Below are positions 1 through 10,311 of a stretch of 64,000 nucleotides of DNA, piece after piece. The DNA lies in the NCBI GenBank assembly GCA_036346255.1, contig CM070640.1, positions 37,195,238-37,259,237 of the forward strand, written 5' to 3'. Every line of letters begins with the position of its first letter. Position 1 is the first letter of the stretch. The notes below the pieces were generated by a model. The model was not told where the DNA came from. It worked only from the letters and a program-made list of their open reading frames with translations, and searched no databases. The translations under genes and the position numbers were made by a program. Origin of the DNA: Ampelocalamus luodianensis (Eukaryota; Streptophyta; Magnoliopsida; Poales; Poaceae).

Positions 1-169
1 TGATGACGATCAACTCATGATGCCATCCGAAGTCTTCATTACCCTAGAACATAACCTATTCATCCAACTCATGAAAAATGTTAGTCCTATAATGATTAAC
101 ATTAATTACCAAGATATACTTGTAATAAATGCTTCTAAATAAACTGTTGAAAAACCTGGACCGGTACAA

Positions 170-480
170 TCGCCAACCAAGTTGCGGTACTACCGCTTGG
201 TCCGGTCGTACCGCACGAAGGAGCGGTACTACCGATTGCAGGGTTTCCAATAACGCTGAAATGACATGCTCTCTGGAAAATACATACCGCCATACAAAAT
301 TCGGTACAACCGTTTCTCAAATGCGGTACGACTGATTAACAAGGAGAGCTCCGAGCCAAAATGCATCGGTTCTGGTTTTATGCAACCGCCAACTAGAAAT
401 CGAACGACCGATGTGCAGTCATACCGCACCAAGATCCGGTCGAACCGCAGCTTGGTCGAACCGCCCATAACACGTCGGTT
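170..480. repeat. Cluster of CGGTAC-type near-palindromic motifs
   Basis: Variants of the near-palindrome CGGTACNACCG and CCGGTCGNACCG occur about ten times in 300 bp, on both strands and at irregular spacing. The cluster is interspersed rather than strictly tandem, and no coding function is apparent. I infer repeat-derived sequence, perhaps the untranslated part or LTR of a retroelement, but cannot name the family. Confidence 0.5.
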
Positions 481-639
481 CATCTGATTTCTGACAAAAG
501 CACTTAGAGTTTCCAAAACTCAAATTCAAATGCATTTTCATTACCATGTCGCCATCCATAAGCTGGGGCTAAGCCTTCAAACATCTTAGCACACATGTTA
601 GTCCCACAACATAATCTCAAATAATTGAATATAGATAAA

Positions 640-885
640 CATGAGTATATATAAACTACACAAGTTATATATACCAAGAGTATATACGAACTACAAGTTG
701 TATATACTAAATATGAGTGTATACGAACTACACAAGTTGTATATACTCATATGAATATATTAACTACACAAGTTAAATATATTCAAGGATATATGAGCAT
801 CTATGAACTACACAAGTCGTATATGCTCTCATATACTCATATGAATATATTAACTACACAAGTTAACTATATTCAAGGATATGTT
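640..885. repeat. Degenerate tandem repeat (GAACTACACAAGTTRTATATA)
   Basis: A unit built around 'actacacaagt' followed by 'tatata' recurs at least six times. The last part is a clear duplication of a block of about 100 bp containing 'catatgaatatattaactac' and 'attcaaggatat'. The DNA is strongly AT-rich and has no ORF. Confidence 0.7.
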
Positions 886-1090
886 TCAAAGTAAAGATCA
901 TTAATATATGTGGAAAGAGAATATGGATCAATACTTATGAAACCATAAAATATAAAATGAACTCCCCCTAAATGTGTACATACACAAATGTATAATGAAA
1001 ACATATGCACATATCCAAGTTAACCTTTTGGTGAAGTTCAACCTATATTTTGGATCCGAGGAAAGCAACTATATATATAAATAAAGTAAA

Positions 1091-1485
1091 ATGCATACCT
1101 CTTGTATTTTCATCTTTATATCCAAACGAGACTAAGCAATAGATAATCAATAAAATTGTTAGTCTCACAAATAGATTTGTCATTAATAAATGCATACCTG
1201 TTTGGATTTTTCTTTTTATATCCAAGCCGAGACTAATCAAGATATAACAATAAGAGTGTTGGTCTTACAAATAGATTTATCAATATGAATGTATACCTGT
1301 TTGGATTTTTGCTTTTATATCCAAGCTGAGACTAAACATATAACAATAAGAGTGTTAGTCTCATAAGTGCATTTGTCATTAATGAATACATACCTGTTTG
1401 GATTTTTGCTTTTATATTCAAGCTGAGACTAAACATGATATAACAATAAGAGTGTTAGTCTCACAAGTGTATTTGTCATTAATCA
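1091..1485. repeat. Four-copy tandem repeat, unit about 98 bp
   Basis: Four direct copies start near 1091, 1190, 1290 and 1387. Each contains 'atacctgtttggattttt', 'tatccaagc', 'gagactaa' and 'agtgttagtctcacaa'. The first copy is the most diverged and the last two are nearly identical, as expected for a minisatellite that grew from one end. It ends just before the GC-rich block. Confidence 0.8.
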
Positions 1486-1489
1486 CCAA

Positions 1490-2726
1490 AATACTACATT
1501 AACACATAATGGCGGGTCTAGATCCTCCAGGTGGGTGACCGGCGGCGGCGCGTTTGGTGCACGGGGGCCGGCTCGGGTCGGCCACTTCTGGCGGCGGCGC
1601 CGCCGAGGCGGTGGCACCGAAGCGGAGCGGTCGGCGGCCCGAAGGGAGCGGCGCGGCCGAGGCGGGGCGGTGGCGGTGCCGCCTTGCGAGGCGGTAGAGC
1701 GGTCGCGCGGCGATCTTGGGGCCGTGTGGGCGGGCGGTAGCGCGAGGCGTCGCGGGTGGGAGGCCGCGGCGCGGCGTCGTTAACCGGGTGGGCGGCCACG
1801 GCGACCGGCGGAGCGCGCGCGGAGACAGGCTGCGGCGGGCGTCGCGCGGTGCGCGGCGTGGTGCGCCGGGCAGCGGCGGGCGGGCGCGGCGGCTGCGGAC
1901 CGTCGGCGGCGACCCCCTTCTTTCCTTTTTTTTTTTTTTGTTTGCGCCGTGTCGCGGCTGGCCGCCGCCATCTTGAGCGGCCATGCGGGCAGGGTAGCAC
2001 CGGGCGGCGCTTCTAGCGCGTGAGAGGAGCCGACGGCCGTGGCTCAGTACGGTGCCCGACCCAAGGCGCGGCGGCAACTCCATGCGGCTGCGGGCGCACA
2101 GGCTTCAAGCGGCGGCAACTCAAGGCACAACGGCCGCTTCAAGCGGCGGTAGTGGCGGCCTGCAACGGCGGCCGGCGGTTCCAAGCCGTGCGGTTTCGGC
2201 TGTGGCTACGGGCCTGGGCGGTGGCATGCTACAGGCGTGTGTGACAGAGGCCATGCGGCGGGCCGCGATTTTCTTTACATGATTACTGTGTATACATGTA
2301 GATGTGATGCGATGCAATGCGATGTAATGTACGAGATTGCAACGGTGACGCGGAGGTGAGCCCGTGCCGGGGCATCGCCACTTCGATTGGCTGCCGGCGA
2401 TGCGGCATCGGGCGCACTGAGGGGAGCCCGTACAAGAGCAATTTTTTTCGAGTTTCAAGCGATACATACTGTTCATATAATTTTCTGTTCATGCGATGAT
2501 CTACGATGCAATCAACATCATCTCTTTCATGCAATCCAACCGATCGGCTTGGCCGGCGACTTCAAGTCGGCTCGCGGTAGATTAGAGAGGATTTGCACCG
2601 TAGAAAACAATATAGAAAGCAACAATTGTAGAATTGAAAGCGATCTAGAAAAACGATTCAATCTACGAGTGTCGTTCATCGACGGTTACCTTTTCAATGC
2701 GATGAGAGTCGATCGTGCTGATAACG
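1490..2726 (-). mobile_element. GC-rich leader of an LTR retroelement, no gag-pol
   Basis: On the minus strand this DNA follows directly from the LTR at 2727-3002 through a primer-binding-like sequence. Positions 1500-2250 are very GC-rich (the proline/arginine/alanine-rich ORFs here are compositional) and 2250-2700 is balanced. No gag, protease or reverse transcriptase motif was found. The element is cut off near 1490, where the sequence changes to AT-rich repeats, and no second LTR was seen. It may be a truncated copia element or a non-autonomous derivative. Confidence 0.5.
2709..2726 (-). other. Primer-binding-like site next to LTR
   Basis: Minus-strand sequence immediately after the LTR reads CGTTATCAGCACGA. 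A TTATCAGCACG motif just after the 5' LTR is characteristic of one group of plant copia elements. This supports reading 2727-3002 as a 5' LTR on the minus strand. Confidence 0.55.
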
Positions 2727-3002
2727 TGTTGAGGAACCGTCGCTGGCGAGTCCAGTCCGAGCGATTACCTCGTAGACAAACTCAGAATCGTAAGAACAAT
2801 GCATGAACACAAGAACATAATAAGAGATTGAACACAGAGATGTAGGGGGACGTCTTGCTTCTCTTTATTCCTTCATCCATCCATCCATCCATCCTTTACA
2901 ATGAATAATACCCCCTATTTATAGGCTATGACCCTGTTAGGATTTAGGATGAGGCGCTCACTAATGAGCCGACTGCAGGATCAGACCCATGATTTCCCAA
3001 CA
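2727..3002 (-). repeat. LTR of a copia-like element (276 bp)
   Basis: The block begins TGTTG and ends CAACA, an inverted 5-bp terminus typical of LTRs. On the minus strand it contains a TATA-like 'ctataaataggg' followed by a transcribed-looking stretch with a (GGAT)n microsatellite (2875-2893 on the plus strand). The partner LTR is missing, so this is either the 5' end of a truncated element or a solo LTR with leftover leader. Confidence 0.65.
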
Positions 3003-3299
3003 TAGATCTCACGAAATGAACCACGTGTACGTATACTAAACCTAAACCACCAAAATAGTTTGACGAGACAAACTAGGATTGAGCCCAGACAGACTGCTTG
3101 TATACCTGATGAAGCAAGCCAGCTCGGTCTCGTATATTTATTTATTTGTTAATGACTATAAGAAGTTTCTTAGGCAAGACTGTTGTTGGGCTAGATGGCT
3201 AGGCCAAACGGGCCCGTCCGTGCGTCTCAACGGGAAACGTTTTCAGACCGAAGCGCCCCCTTTGTGTCCGTTGGATCGGATCCAATATCCGTTGGATTG
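3003..3299. other. Spacer, nothing recognised
   Basis: No ORF, repeat or RNA signal that I can support. A duplicated 'ttggatyggatccaa' motif at 3271-3308 is the only local structure. Confidence 0.4.
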
Positions 3300-3655
3300 G
3301 ATCCAACGGCTCCCCCGACCCACCCCATGATTTTGCGTAGGGCTTCCTCCTACTCCCCAAGCCCCGAGGCGCCCCTTCTCCCGCACCGCTCCCCCGTCCG
3401 AGTCCGACACCGCCGGCGCCTCAACTTCTCCCTCCTCCGTCGGTTTCCGTGAGCTGGTGCGCGCGCAGCTCCAGGCCAGAACCAGTCTTCTGCGCCGGCG
3501 GGACTCCTCAGCAGCAGTAGTCCGCGCGCAGCCGCCTTCGTCTTCCGCTCACCGGCGCTGCACGACCCCACGGGCCACCGGGACGGACCGGGGCCGTGAC
3601 CGCGAGCAGGTGGCCTCAGCCGGCTACCCTGCCCTCCTAAGCTGCCGGTACAGGT
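3300..3655 (+). promoter_or_regulatory. Orphan GC island resembling a grass 5' exon/UTR
   Basis: A sharp GC- and CT-rich block of about 350 bp, rich in 'ccgcc', 'ctcccc' and CpG, ends near a plausible donor (ctgccg|gtacaggtac at about 3650) and passes into AT-rich intron-like sequence. This is the usual look of a grass gene's first exon. No downstream coding exon on the plus strand was recognised before the transposon-rich DNA at 5980. It may be the 5' end of a broken gene or a displaced fragment. Confidence 0.35.
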
Positions 3656-4500
3656 ACTCGTGCTGCCTCTCTTCTTGTGCCTCTGCAATTAATCCGATCA
3701 GACACGGTATCTTCGCTGGATTCGGATGGGACCCGATTGTTTTGCATCCGCGACGGTTTGAATCTAGGGTTCGTGCCATATTTTTAACAATCATGAATTA
3801 GATGTTTGTTTTCTGCTTGTTGCCAAGAACAGGTTCACTTCACCGCTACGTGATCATGCTGTGACGCTTGTTTGTTTGATCGAATTTTCCAATTCAGTTC
3901 TATATTGCTTTAGGTGTATGTATGCGGGGTAGAAACACATCCCGAAATGCACCAAATTTGTCTCACGTTCCTACCGGTAGATATTTGGGGGGATTGGGAA
4001 AGAAGGAGCAGATTGAGTGCTATACACTTTTGACTGCCTGATCATAGAACTTAAGGAGTCATCTTAGTGGTGGAGCACAATTACTCTTCTTTCCTACAGA
4101 AATAGAGATGTTCCTACTTCCTTGAGTTGTTGCCGCCATAGGTTAACTGTTGCCACTTGCCAGTACTTCATAACAGCAACCACATATTTTGGACAGCTAG
4201 CTGTATAGCACGCACCCTCCAGGGAATATAGAGACCTGGCCATAAAATAAAAAAAAATCAGCGCCCTAGAAGAGTAGAGAAGCTCTTATGCCCTCAAATT
4301 GTTGACCTCTCAACAGTTCCTGGATCATGCTTGCACCCATCCACATTGTTCAGCCCTTGACACTGAAGAGGACATAACTGTAGCATGAACGGTAGCATGG
4401 TCCTGTACAGCTTGTCCCTTTGTTTTCGTTGCTCCAAAGATAAACTACGGGAGGAACCACATTTTATTTTTGCGCTTCACTCCACAATTTGTTCACGGAA
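3656..4500. other. Non-coding, intron-like DNA
   Basis: AT-rich sequence without a supported ORF. It could be an intron downstream of the GC island, but no acceptor with following coding exon was recognised. Confidence 0.35.
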
Positions 4501-4501
4501 A

Positions 4502-5000
4502 TTATTCTTCACCTTGGCGGCTTGGCCTTGACGTATCACGTAACTGGATAATAATGCATTGAGATTTTAGATTCTGCAAATCTTGGCACATTGAGATGTT
4601 GTCCATCCTCAAAGCGCTTGACCTTAGAATAAAAATGGGAATAATCATTCTCACAACAAGCACTGAAATCACCACTGGATGTGTATGAAGGAACTTATTA
4701 CTATCAGTAAATGGAATCTCAGGCCAGAATATAACATTTTCTGCATTGTAAACAACCAATTTTCCTTCACTGACAATTAGCTTGTGACAACTCATGTACT
4801 GCCACGGCTCCAAATCAAAGAGCACAACACATAGAGGTTCATGTAAGCTCCACAGTTTTAGCATTGGTTCAAGTATTATCCTATTTTTTTATCCAAGTGC
4901 TGCTTCATTCTCAAGTGGCACTAAAGCTCTTATTCCAAGACAAATAACACTCCGGAATTCTGCAGTAATGACAACTAAATCTTGCAAGTCAGAAGTGATT
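4502..5000 (-). pseudogene. Coding-like fragment of unknown family
   Basis: On the minus strand a frame runs from about 5000 to 4502 with one in-frame stop near 4890, giving about 160 residues of ordinary globular composition. It includes the stretches LWSLHEPLCVVLFDLEPW and LIVSEGKLVVYN, with alternating hydrophobic residues suggestive of beta strands. I do not recognise the family; a WD-repeat or F-box-associated beta-propeller fragment would fit by eye but is not established. The stop and the missing ends suggest a decayed or captured gene piece. Confidence 0.35.
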
Positions 5001-5151
5001 GCATAACCGAGAAAGATTTTAGGCAAGACACACCTTTATCGTAATCACAACAAGCCATGCGGGTTGTGTGCCTATTTCCAACCATTGTTTTACAATCATG
5101 CTCTCTTCAGAAGGTGACGGCCATGGTTGCAGCACTCCTACCCCAGTCTAT

Positions 5152-5343
5152 TTACAAAATTCCTTGCCAACTGGGCAATATTTCCTCAAGCACATGGTGA
5201 CTGCTCAAGCGGCAGCAGGTGGATGAATCCAACACCATATCTCCCATGATCCTCAGATTGTTGCCAATAAGCTGCTCCTTGCTGTCCCACGTCACATGCT
5301 TTATCCCTTTGCTAAGCACTAAGACGTAGCCGTCAGTGGGCAT
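5152..5343 (-). pseudogene. Second coding-like fragment, unknown
   Basis: A 63-residue minus-strand frame opens at an ATG and ends at a stop, with protein-like composition (for example VLVLSKGIKHVTWDSKEQ). It lies just upstream, in minus-strand order, of the fragment at 4502-5000 and could be an exon of the same broken gene. No family was recognised, and splice sites joining the two were not convincingly identified. Confidence 0.25.
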
Positions 5344-5984
5344 GGAGAAGATTGATTATTGCTCTCACTGGATAGATCGTTCTATACTGGTCTTTTTATT
5401 GGTTCTTTTGCATCAGAAGTTATGTCTTTGAGATTGAAGAATTTTCCATTTCTCATGGCTCTGTGTTCTCTATGTGATCCAGCAAATGAAGGGTCTGCAA
5501 ACACCACCTCTTTGCACTTTTTTCACTGTTACACGTTGGAACTCCCCCATTGAGATATTCTTGTATCTGCTTTTCGATATGCTGCAGCTATTGTTAGATT
5601 GAATTCAATATTATAAATAATTGTTGCTCTTGGTTGAGCAGTTGTAATCTCCTTTTCTCTCTCTCTCTCTCTCTCGGTAATAGCGAAGCTAATAGCTATA
5701 CATTTACTTCTTCTTACTGAATTTGCACAAATTTCCGTTTTTCCTTTTTTTCCCTGAACTTTACAAATAGGGATTATTAAATCTCCTTTTATGCAACTAG
5801 TTTTGTCCAAATTTCCAAATAACGTTGTTAGTAGCTACTGTAGCACTCTGCGCTCGCAGTAGTGCAGGGGCAAAGCATTTTGTACACCAAAGTGGGTGGC
5901 AGCATCCCCTTTTGTTTTGGCAACTTCATATGTGTAAATAGGCATTACCTTTTCTTTCTTGGGCATACATAACCTTTAGCATAA
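5344..5984. other. AT-rich spacer with CT microsatellite
   Basis: Contains a (CT)n microsatellite at about 5654-5675. No reliable coding segment was found. The upstream gag region of the copia remnant that starts at 5985 is not recognisable here. Confidence 0.35.
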
Positions 5985-6115
5985 GTGTTGGCTGTCGCTA
6001 TTATGATCTATTTTGCTCGTCACATGTGCATCTATCGTGATGTCACCTTTATTGAGAATCGACCCTTTTTTCTATCCTCCTGCTCAATCGTTTCTTTTCT
6101 TTATCTTACCCTTAT

Positions 6116-6300
6116 TGATGACGATATCCCTACTACTTATGAGGTTATTCGTGAAGCAGGAGCTAAACTTCTCAAACAACAGGTGCATTTGTTTCTTAAT
6201 GAATTTCCTTTTGTTGCCAATGAGAATTGGTTACTACCTAAAGCAATACTTGGTGCATTCTCAGGTTTGACAAATTTAAAGACTTTGGAACCGAGAGGGA
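6116..6300 (+). other. Arm ORF, inverted duplicate of 7440-7621
   Basis: Both arms encode the same open stretch (plus strand here, minus strand at 7440-7621), with residues such as GAKLLKQQVHLFLNEFPFV and LPKAILGAFSGL. I do not recognise it as a protein family. It lies in what would be the U3 part of an LTR, so it may be coincidentally open or a captured exon. Its conservation between arms follows simply from the duplication. Confidence 0.3.
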
Positions 6301-7621
6301 GGAGAGGGAGGCCGGGAACAAATTCATGGAGGAGAAACACATGCGGCCAACAAGGAGAAGAAACCCATGTGGCCAACGAGGAGACGTGCTCTCGTGATAA
6401 AACCCTAGCACATGCGGGCGGTCAAGAAAGACATATGGTGACATGGCAACAAGGGTTACATTGGCATAAAAGAAGCATCAAGTGCATCGAACAAATTCGC
6501 GCAAGCTAAGAGAAGGAAAGCTCACAATACAAGGGAAGCGAGAGGAGACTAGTTTAAATTTCCAAATTAAAGTAGGGCGTTTTACGAATCGGATTCTTGT
6601 TCACGTGAGCGATGTCGGACTCGATATCTTGTAGCAATGAGCGATGTCGGACTCGGATTCTTAGCACTTTCGGTTCTTGTTTATCAGAGTTTTGTGCTTG
6701 CGTGGGAGGCTATATAAACCCCATGGCGCACCATAGAGTAGACCGGTTTATGCATAAGATTGAAACATAGCTATTGCTTGTTCTTTCGACACGAGTTCAT
6801 GCGAGGACTTTGAGAGAAATTAGGCGATCCATTTGTTTTGTTACGCAATCCAAGGTCAGCGCGTCGTTCCATTGGGAATTGGGGACTTGGCGTTAAATCG
6901 TTCGTGGTCTCGCGACGAACAACTACCCGTGTGTTTTGGGCGTATTCAAGAGTTGAGGTTCGTGCATTGGCGCGAGGGTTCCGGTGAGACGATGTCGCTA
7001 GATGAACACTCGCGCCAATGCACGAACCTCAACTCTTCTGAATACGCCAAAACACACCGGTAGTTGTTCGTCATGAGACCACGAACGATTTAACGCCAAG
7101 TCCCCAATTCCCAATGGAACGACGGCTTGACCTGATTGCGTAACAAAACAAATGGATCGCCTAATTCTCTCAAAGTCCTCGCATGAACTCGTGTCGAAAG
7201 AACAAGCAATAGCTATGTTTCAATCTTATGCATAAACTGGTCTACCTCTATGGTGCGCCATGGGGGTTTATATAGCCTCCCACGCAGCACAAAACTCTGA
7301 TAAACAAGAACGAGTGCTACAAGAATCCGAGTCCGATAATCGCTCATTGCTACAAGATTCGAGTCCGACATCGCTCACGTGAACAGTAATCCGATTCAAA
7401 AAACGTCCTACTTTAATTTGGAAATTTAAACTAGTCTCCCTCTCGGTTCCAAAGTCTTTAAATTTGTCAAACCTGAGAATGCACCAAGTATTGCTTTAGG
7501 TAGTAACCAATTCTCATTGGCAACAAAAGGAAATTCATTAAGAAACAAATGCACCTGTTGTTTGAGAAGTTTAGCTCCTGCTTCACGAATAACCTCATAA
7601 GTAGTAGGGATATCGTCATCA
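6116..7621. mobile_element. Palindromic element: two LTR-like arms in inverted orientation
   Basis: The block starts TGATGACGATATCCC and ends with its reverse complement GGGATATCGTCATCA. Arms 6116-6976 and 7009-7621 are close reverse complements separated by about 32 bp. Each arm reads inward like an LTR: TG terminus, a TATA-like 'gctatataaacccc' (6711-6724 in the left arm), then a transcribed-looking stretch. The right arm lacks about 240 bp present in the left (roughly 6302-6540), with the same 'gagagg' motif at both edges of the missing part. It is flanked by a perfect 5-bp duplication, CTTAT, at 6111-6115 and 7622-7626. No internal coding region remains except an arm ORF of about 60 residues present in both copies. 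Confidence 0.8.
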
Positions 7622-8000
7622 CTTATTCTTTCATCAAACTTGTCCCCTACCATAGACCTTCAGTTCCACCATCTTCTCCTCGATCTCCACCTTCCATTAC
7701 ACCTACAAACACGTCACTTCCAGCTCCAACTTTTGTTCTACCTTCAGCTTCTAGCACATCACCTTTTCCTCTTCAATATAGCCGTCAATCTAGAATTCCT
7801 CAATCTTGCACTCCTGCTTCTGATGTTCCTGTAGTACTATTGATGCTTGCTTCGACAATCCACTACCTGCATCGACATCTTGGTATGATCTTCGTGATCG
7901 TGCTACTATTCCTGCCATTGATCGATATGGTGTCCCCATTGTTGATGATGTATATGAGCCTTGTACTTGTCAAGAGGCAGCTAGTATTCTTCAGTGGCAG

Positions 8001-8317
8001 TCTGATAGTGACATATCCTATTCCGCATTTTTTTCTCAGTCGGAATCAGCAACGGATAGTACTGATACCCATTTCTCCCTTTCGAGTTCGCTCTGAAAGC
8101 CTTCGGTCGGTCGGTCGAACGGAAATTATCTGCTCCGTTTGCACCCCCTACACAGGATATTGGACAGTAGGGGTGCAATTGAAGCAGATACATATGAATA
8201 TCGCTCATCTGTATCATATTTCACATTTTTTTTCTTCTCGGAGTCAGACATAGATAGTGTGGATACCCATTTCTCCCTTCCTAATCGGGTAGAAATTATC
8301 CACTCTGTTTGCACCCT
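8001..8317. mobile_element. hAT-type MITE insertion (compound)
   Basis: The insertion is flanked by the direct repeat CAGTGGCAG (7992-8000 and 8318-8326), which restores the copia reading frame when removed. This fits an 8-bp hAT target duplication with one extra matching base. Inside, a unit with ends TAGGGGTGCAA (8168) and TTTGCACCCT (8308-8317) follows a partial copy of the same unit (8001-8150, ending TTTGCACCCCCTA). The left terminal repeat of the first copy is missing, so this is two related MITE copies, one truncated. Confidence 0.65.
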
Positions 8318-9388
8318 CAGTGGCAGCTAGCTATGTCTGAGAAACTTTCAGCCTTGGAGCACACTAACACTTGCGATCTTGTTCCGTTATGTGCTCAAGC
8401 AAGTCCCTCGTGCCTAGTTTGAGTGTTTCAATTATGTGGTTTGCCTTGTTGTTTTTTCTCCTAGTGATCATGGTCCTGTATTTTTAATCCATACCTCTTA
8501 GCATGGCCGCACTTTGCTTTTGCTTTATGTGGATGACATATTGATTACTGGAGATGATATGGAGTATGTTGCTTTTGTCGAGCAAAATCTCAGTGAGCGG
8601 TATGATTTGTGCCCTCTTAGCTATTTTGCGGGGATTGAGGCCACCTCTACAGATGATGGCCACTCTCTCAGTGCCGATGTTCAGGATCTCATTGCTCACT
8701 CTGGACCTAGAGATATACAAACTAACACTACACCTATGGACTTCATCTTTAGCTTCGTCCCACCAACAACATTTCACTTGAGGATCCTTTTTGCTATCGT
8801 TATATTGTTGGCAGTCTTGTCTATCTTACTATTACTAGGCCGGATATTGCTAATGTTGTCCATGTGCATAGCTACTTTGTCAGTGCTCCCACATTGGTTC
8901 ATATGGACATCTACTTCGTTTGCCGCGTTACTTGTGGAGACTGCTTCTCAGCATTTGTTCTATTCGCGTTCGAGTTAGCTTTAGCTTCACACTTACTCTA
9001 ACTCACCCTGGGCAAGTGAGCCTATTGACCGTCGATCAATCACTGGCTATTGCATATTTCTTGTTACTTCTGTTCCTGCATGGAAGTCCAAGAAACAAAC
9101 TACGGTAATCACGCTTTAGTGCTGAGGTTGAGCTTCGGGCTCTTGCTACTACCTTAAAGATTGTCTGGGATGATGGTCTTACACCTCTTCTGTAGTGATG
9201 ATGTACATATTGCCAATGATTTTGCGAAGTATGAGCTGATCATGTACATTGGTATGGATACATCTTTCACACCTTCTCATTGTTAGCAATCAACTATCGC
9301 TCTTTAGTATGTGCCATTTGAGCTTTAGGTCGTCGACTGAGGGCAACATCGTTTTCATCCCCACAAACTCAAGGAGAGTTGAGGGGGG

Positions 9389-9840
9389 TGTTAAGTGTAG
9401 TATGCAGGTTGGTTTCATCCATGCGGCATCACAACATCATGGTAATTATGATTTAAAACATTGATGAAAACTCAAGCTGCAGTTCGATAATCTAAAAACA
9501 AAAGGCTGCTTGACCGCCAGCAAGCTATTAGCTACAGAGCGCATTCTGTTAGTTACAGCAAATACCACAAATACATACTAGATTGTTAGTCAGACTTCAG
9601 AGTGCAACGTATACTTATTGACAGTAAGGTAAGTTTGATCATCTGAAAATGTGCCTATATAGTAACCATGAATGAGATTAACTTGGTTCAAGAAACCATT
9701 ACCGATTCGATTACTAGTGGAGTTAGGATTTGGCTACATGAGTCTTCCAGGATTTTGGTCTACCATATTCCTGGAATCTGGGACTATCGGACATCTGTAT
9801 GTTTTAATGCTGTGGTTAATGCCTCTATTATAATAGTAAA
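9389..9840. other. Spacer after copia remnant, possible degenerate 3' LTR
   Basis: The sequence after the polypurine-like tract starts 'tgttaagtg' and could be a 3' LTR, but no partner was found to define it. No gene is visible. Confidence 0.3.
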
Positions 9841-9859
9841 AGTAGTACGTCTAGCAGGC

Positions 9860-10060
9860 AAAAAAAACCGGCCGGTAACCGCTTACCGGCGGGGGTTCGG
9901 GATTTTGGATCTCGGCCGGTTTTTTTCGGGTTTTGCAAGTGCAAATTCTAATTTTTGAATTTTGAATTATTTTTAATCAAATTCAAGTGATTTTCATCTG
10001 GTTTTTTCCGAAAAATCCGGTAATAGGCCGGTTTTTTTTCTTCTTGCCAACGACCGGGAT
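9860..10060. repeat. CCGG/poly-T rich dispersed repeat
   Basis: Dense copies of ccggccggtaacc, ggccggttttttt and ttttgaattttgaatt occur on both strands, partly complementary to one another. The look is of a short non-autonomous DNA-element remnant. No terminal repeat or target duplication could be fixed. Confidence 0.4.
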
Positions 10061-10311
10061 TTACCCTGGAAATGGGTTTTTGATCCTTGATGTCTAGTGT
10101 ACGGGTGTAATTATTTTTTCAATGGTAAAGACAGAATAAGTGCAAAATGTAATGGATTATGCACATCAAAACAAAGCTATAGCGCAAAAGGCAATGGAGT
10201 GTATACATCAAAATAAAGGGGAAACTCGTGAGCATCCAAGGATTTGAACCCACGGGTGTCATGTGGGGGCATACGTATGTACGAAGGCGTCACAGATTGG
10301 TACAGGTGCCG

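Larger units (their letters stand above)
1..1490. other. AT-rich non-coding repeat region
   Basis: No convincing coding region is visible; the short ORFs are not conserved-looking and overlap on both strands. The stretch holds three different kinds of short repeat, listed separately, and reads most naturally on the minus strand. It may be a non-coding part of a retroelement cut off by the window start. The junction with the GC-rich block near 1490 is abrupt. The parent element could not be identified. Confidence 0.4.
5985..9386 (+). mobile_element. Decayed Ty1/copia element (C-terminal integrase to RNase H)
   Basis: Scattered copia pol motifs run in order on the plus strand. A segment like the copia integrase tail (YRDVTFIENRPFF) lies at 5985-6075 and the proline/serine-rich linker at 7640-7800. 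The start of reverse transcriptase (LAMSEKLSALE) is at 8330, the catalytic block LLLYVDDILITGDD at 8515-8555 and then YFAGIE. The RNase H region follows in broken frames to about 9340. A purine-rich tract (agttgagggggg) at 9374-9388 precedes 'tgttaag', a possible 3' LTR start. Many stops and frameshifts make it long dead. It is interrupted at 6116-7621 and 8001-8317. Confidence 0.75.

Noticed and set aside
1499..2083. 194-codon and other long ORFs on both strands of the GC-rich block
   Set aside because: Pro/Ala/Arg low-complexity composition with equally open frames on both strands; typical of GC-rich non-coding DNA.
10215..10260. Possible tRNA gene or SINE around 'ccgtgggttcaaatcc' on the minus strand
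   Set aside because: A B-box-like GGTTCAAATCC is present but no A-box at the right distance and no cloverleaf stems could be drawn.
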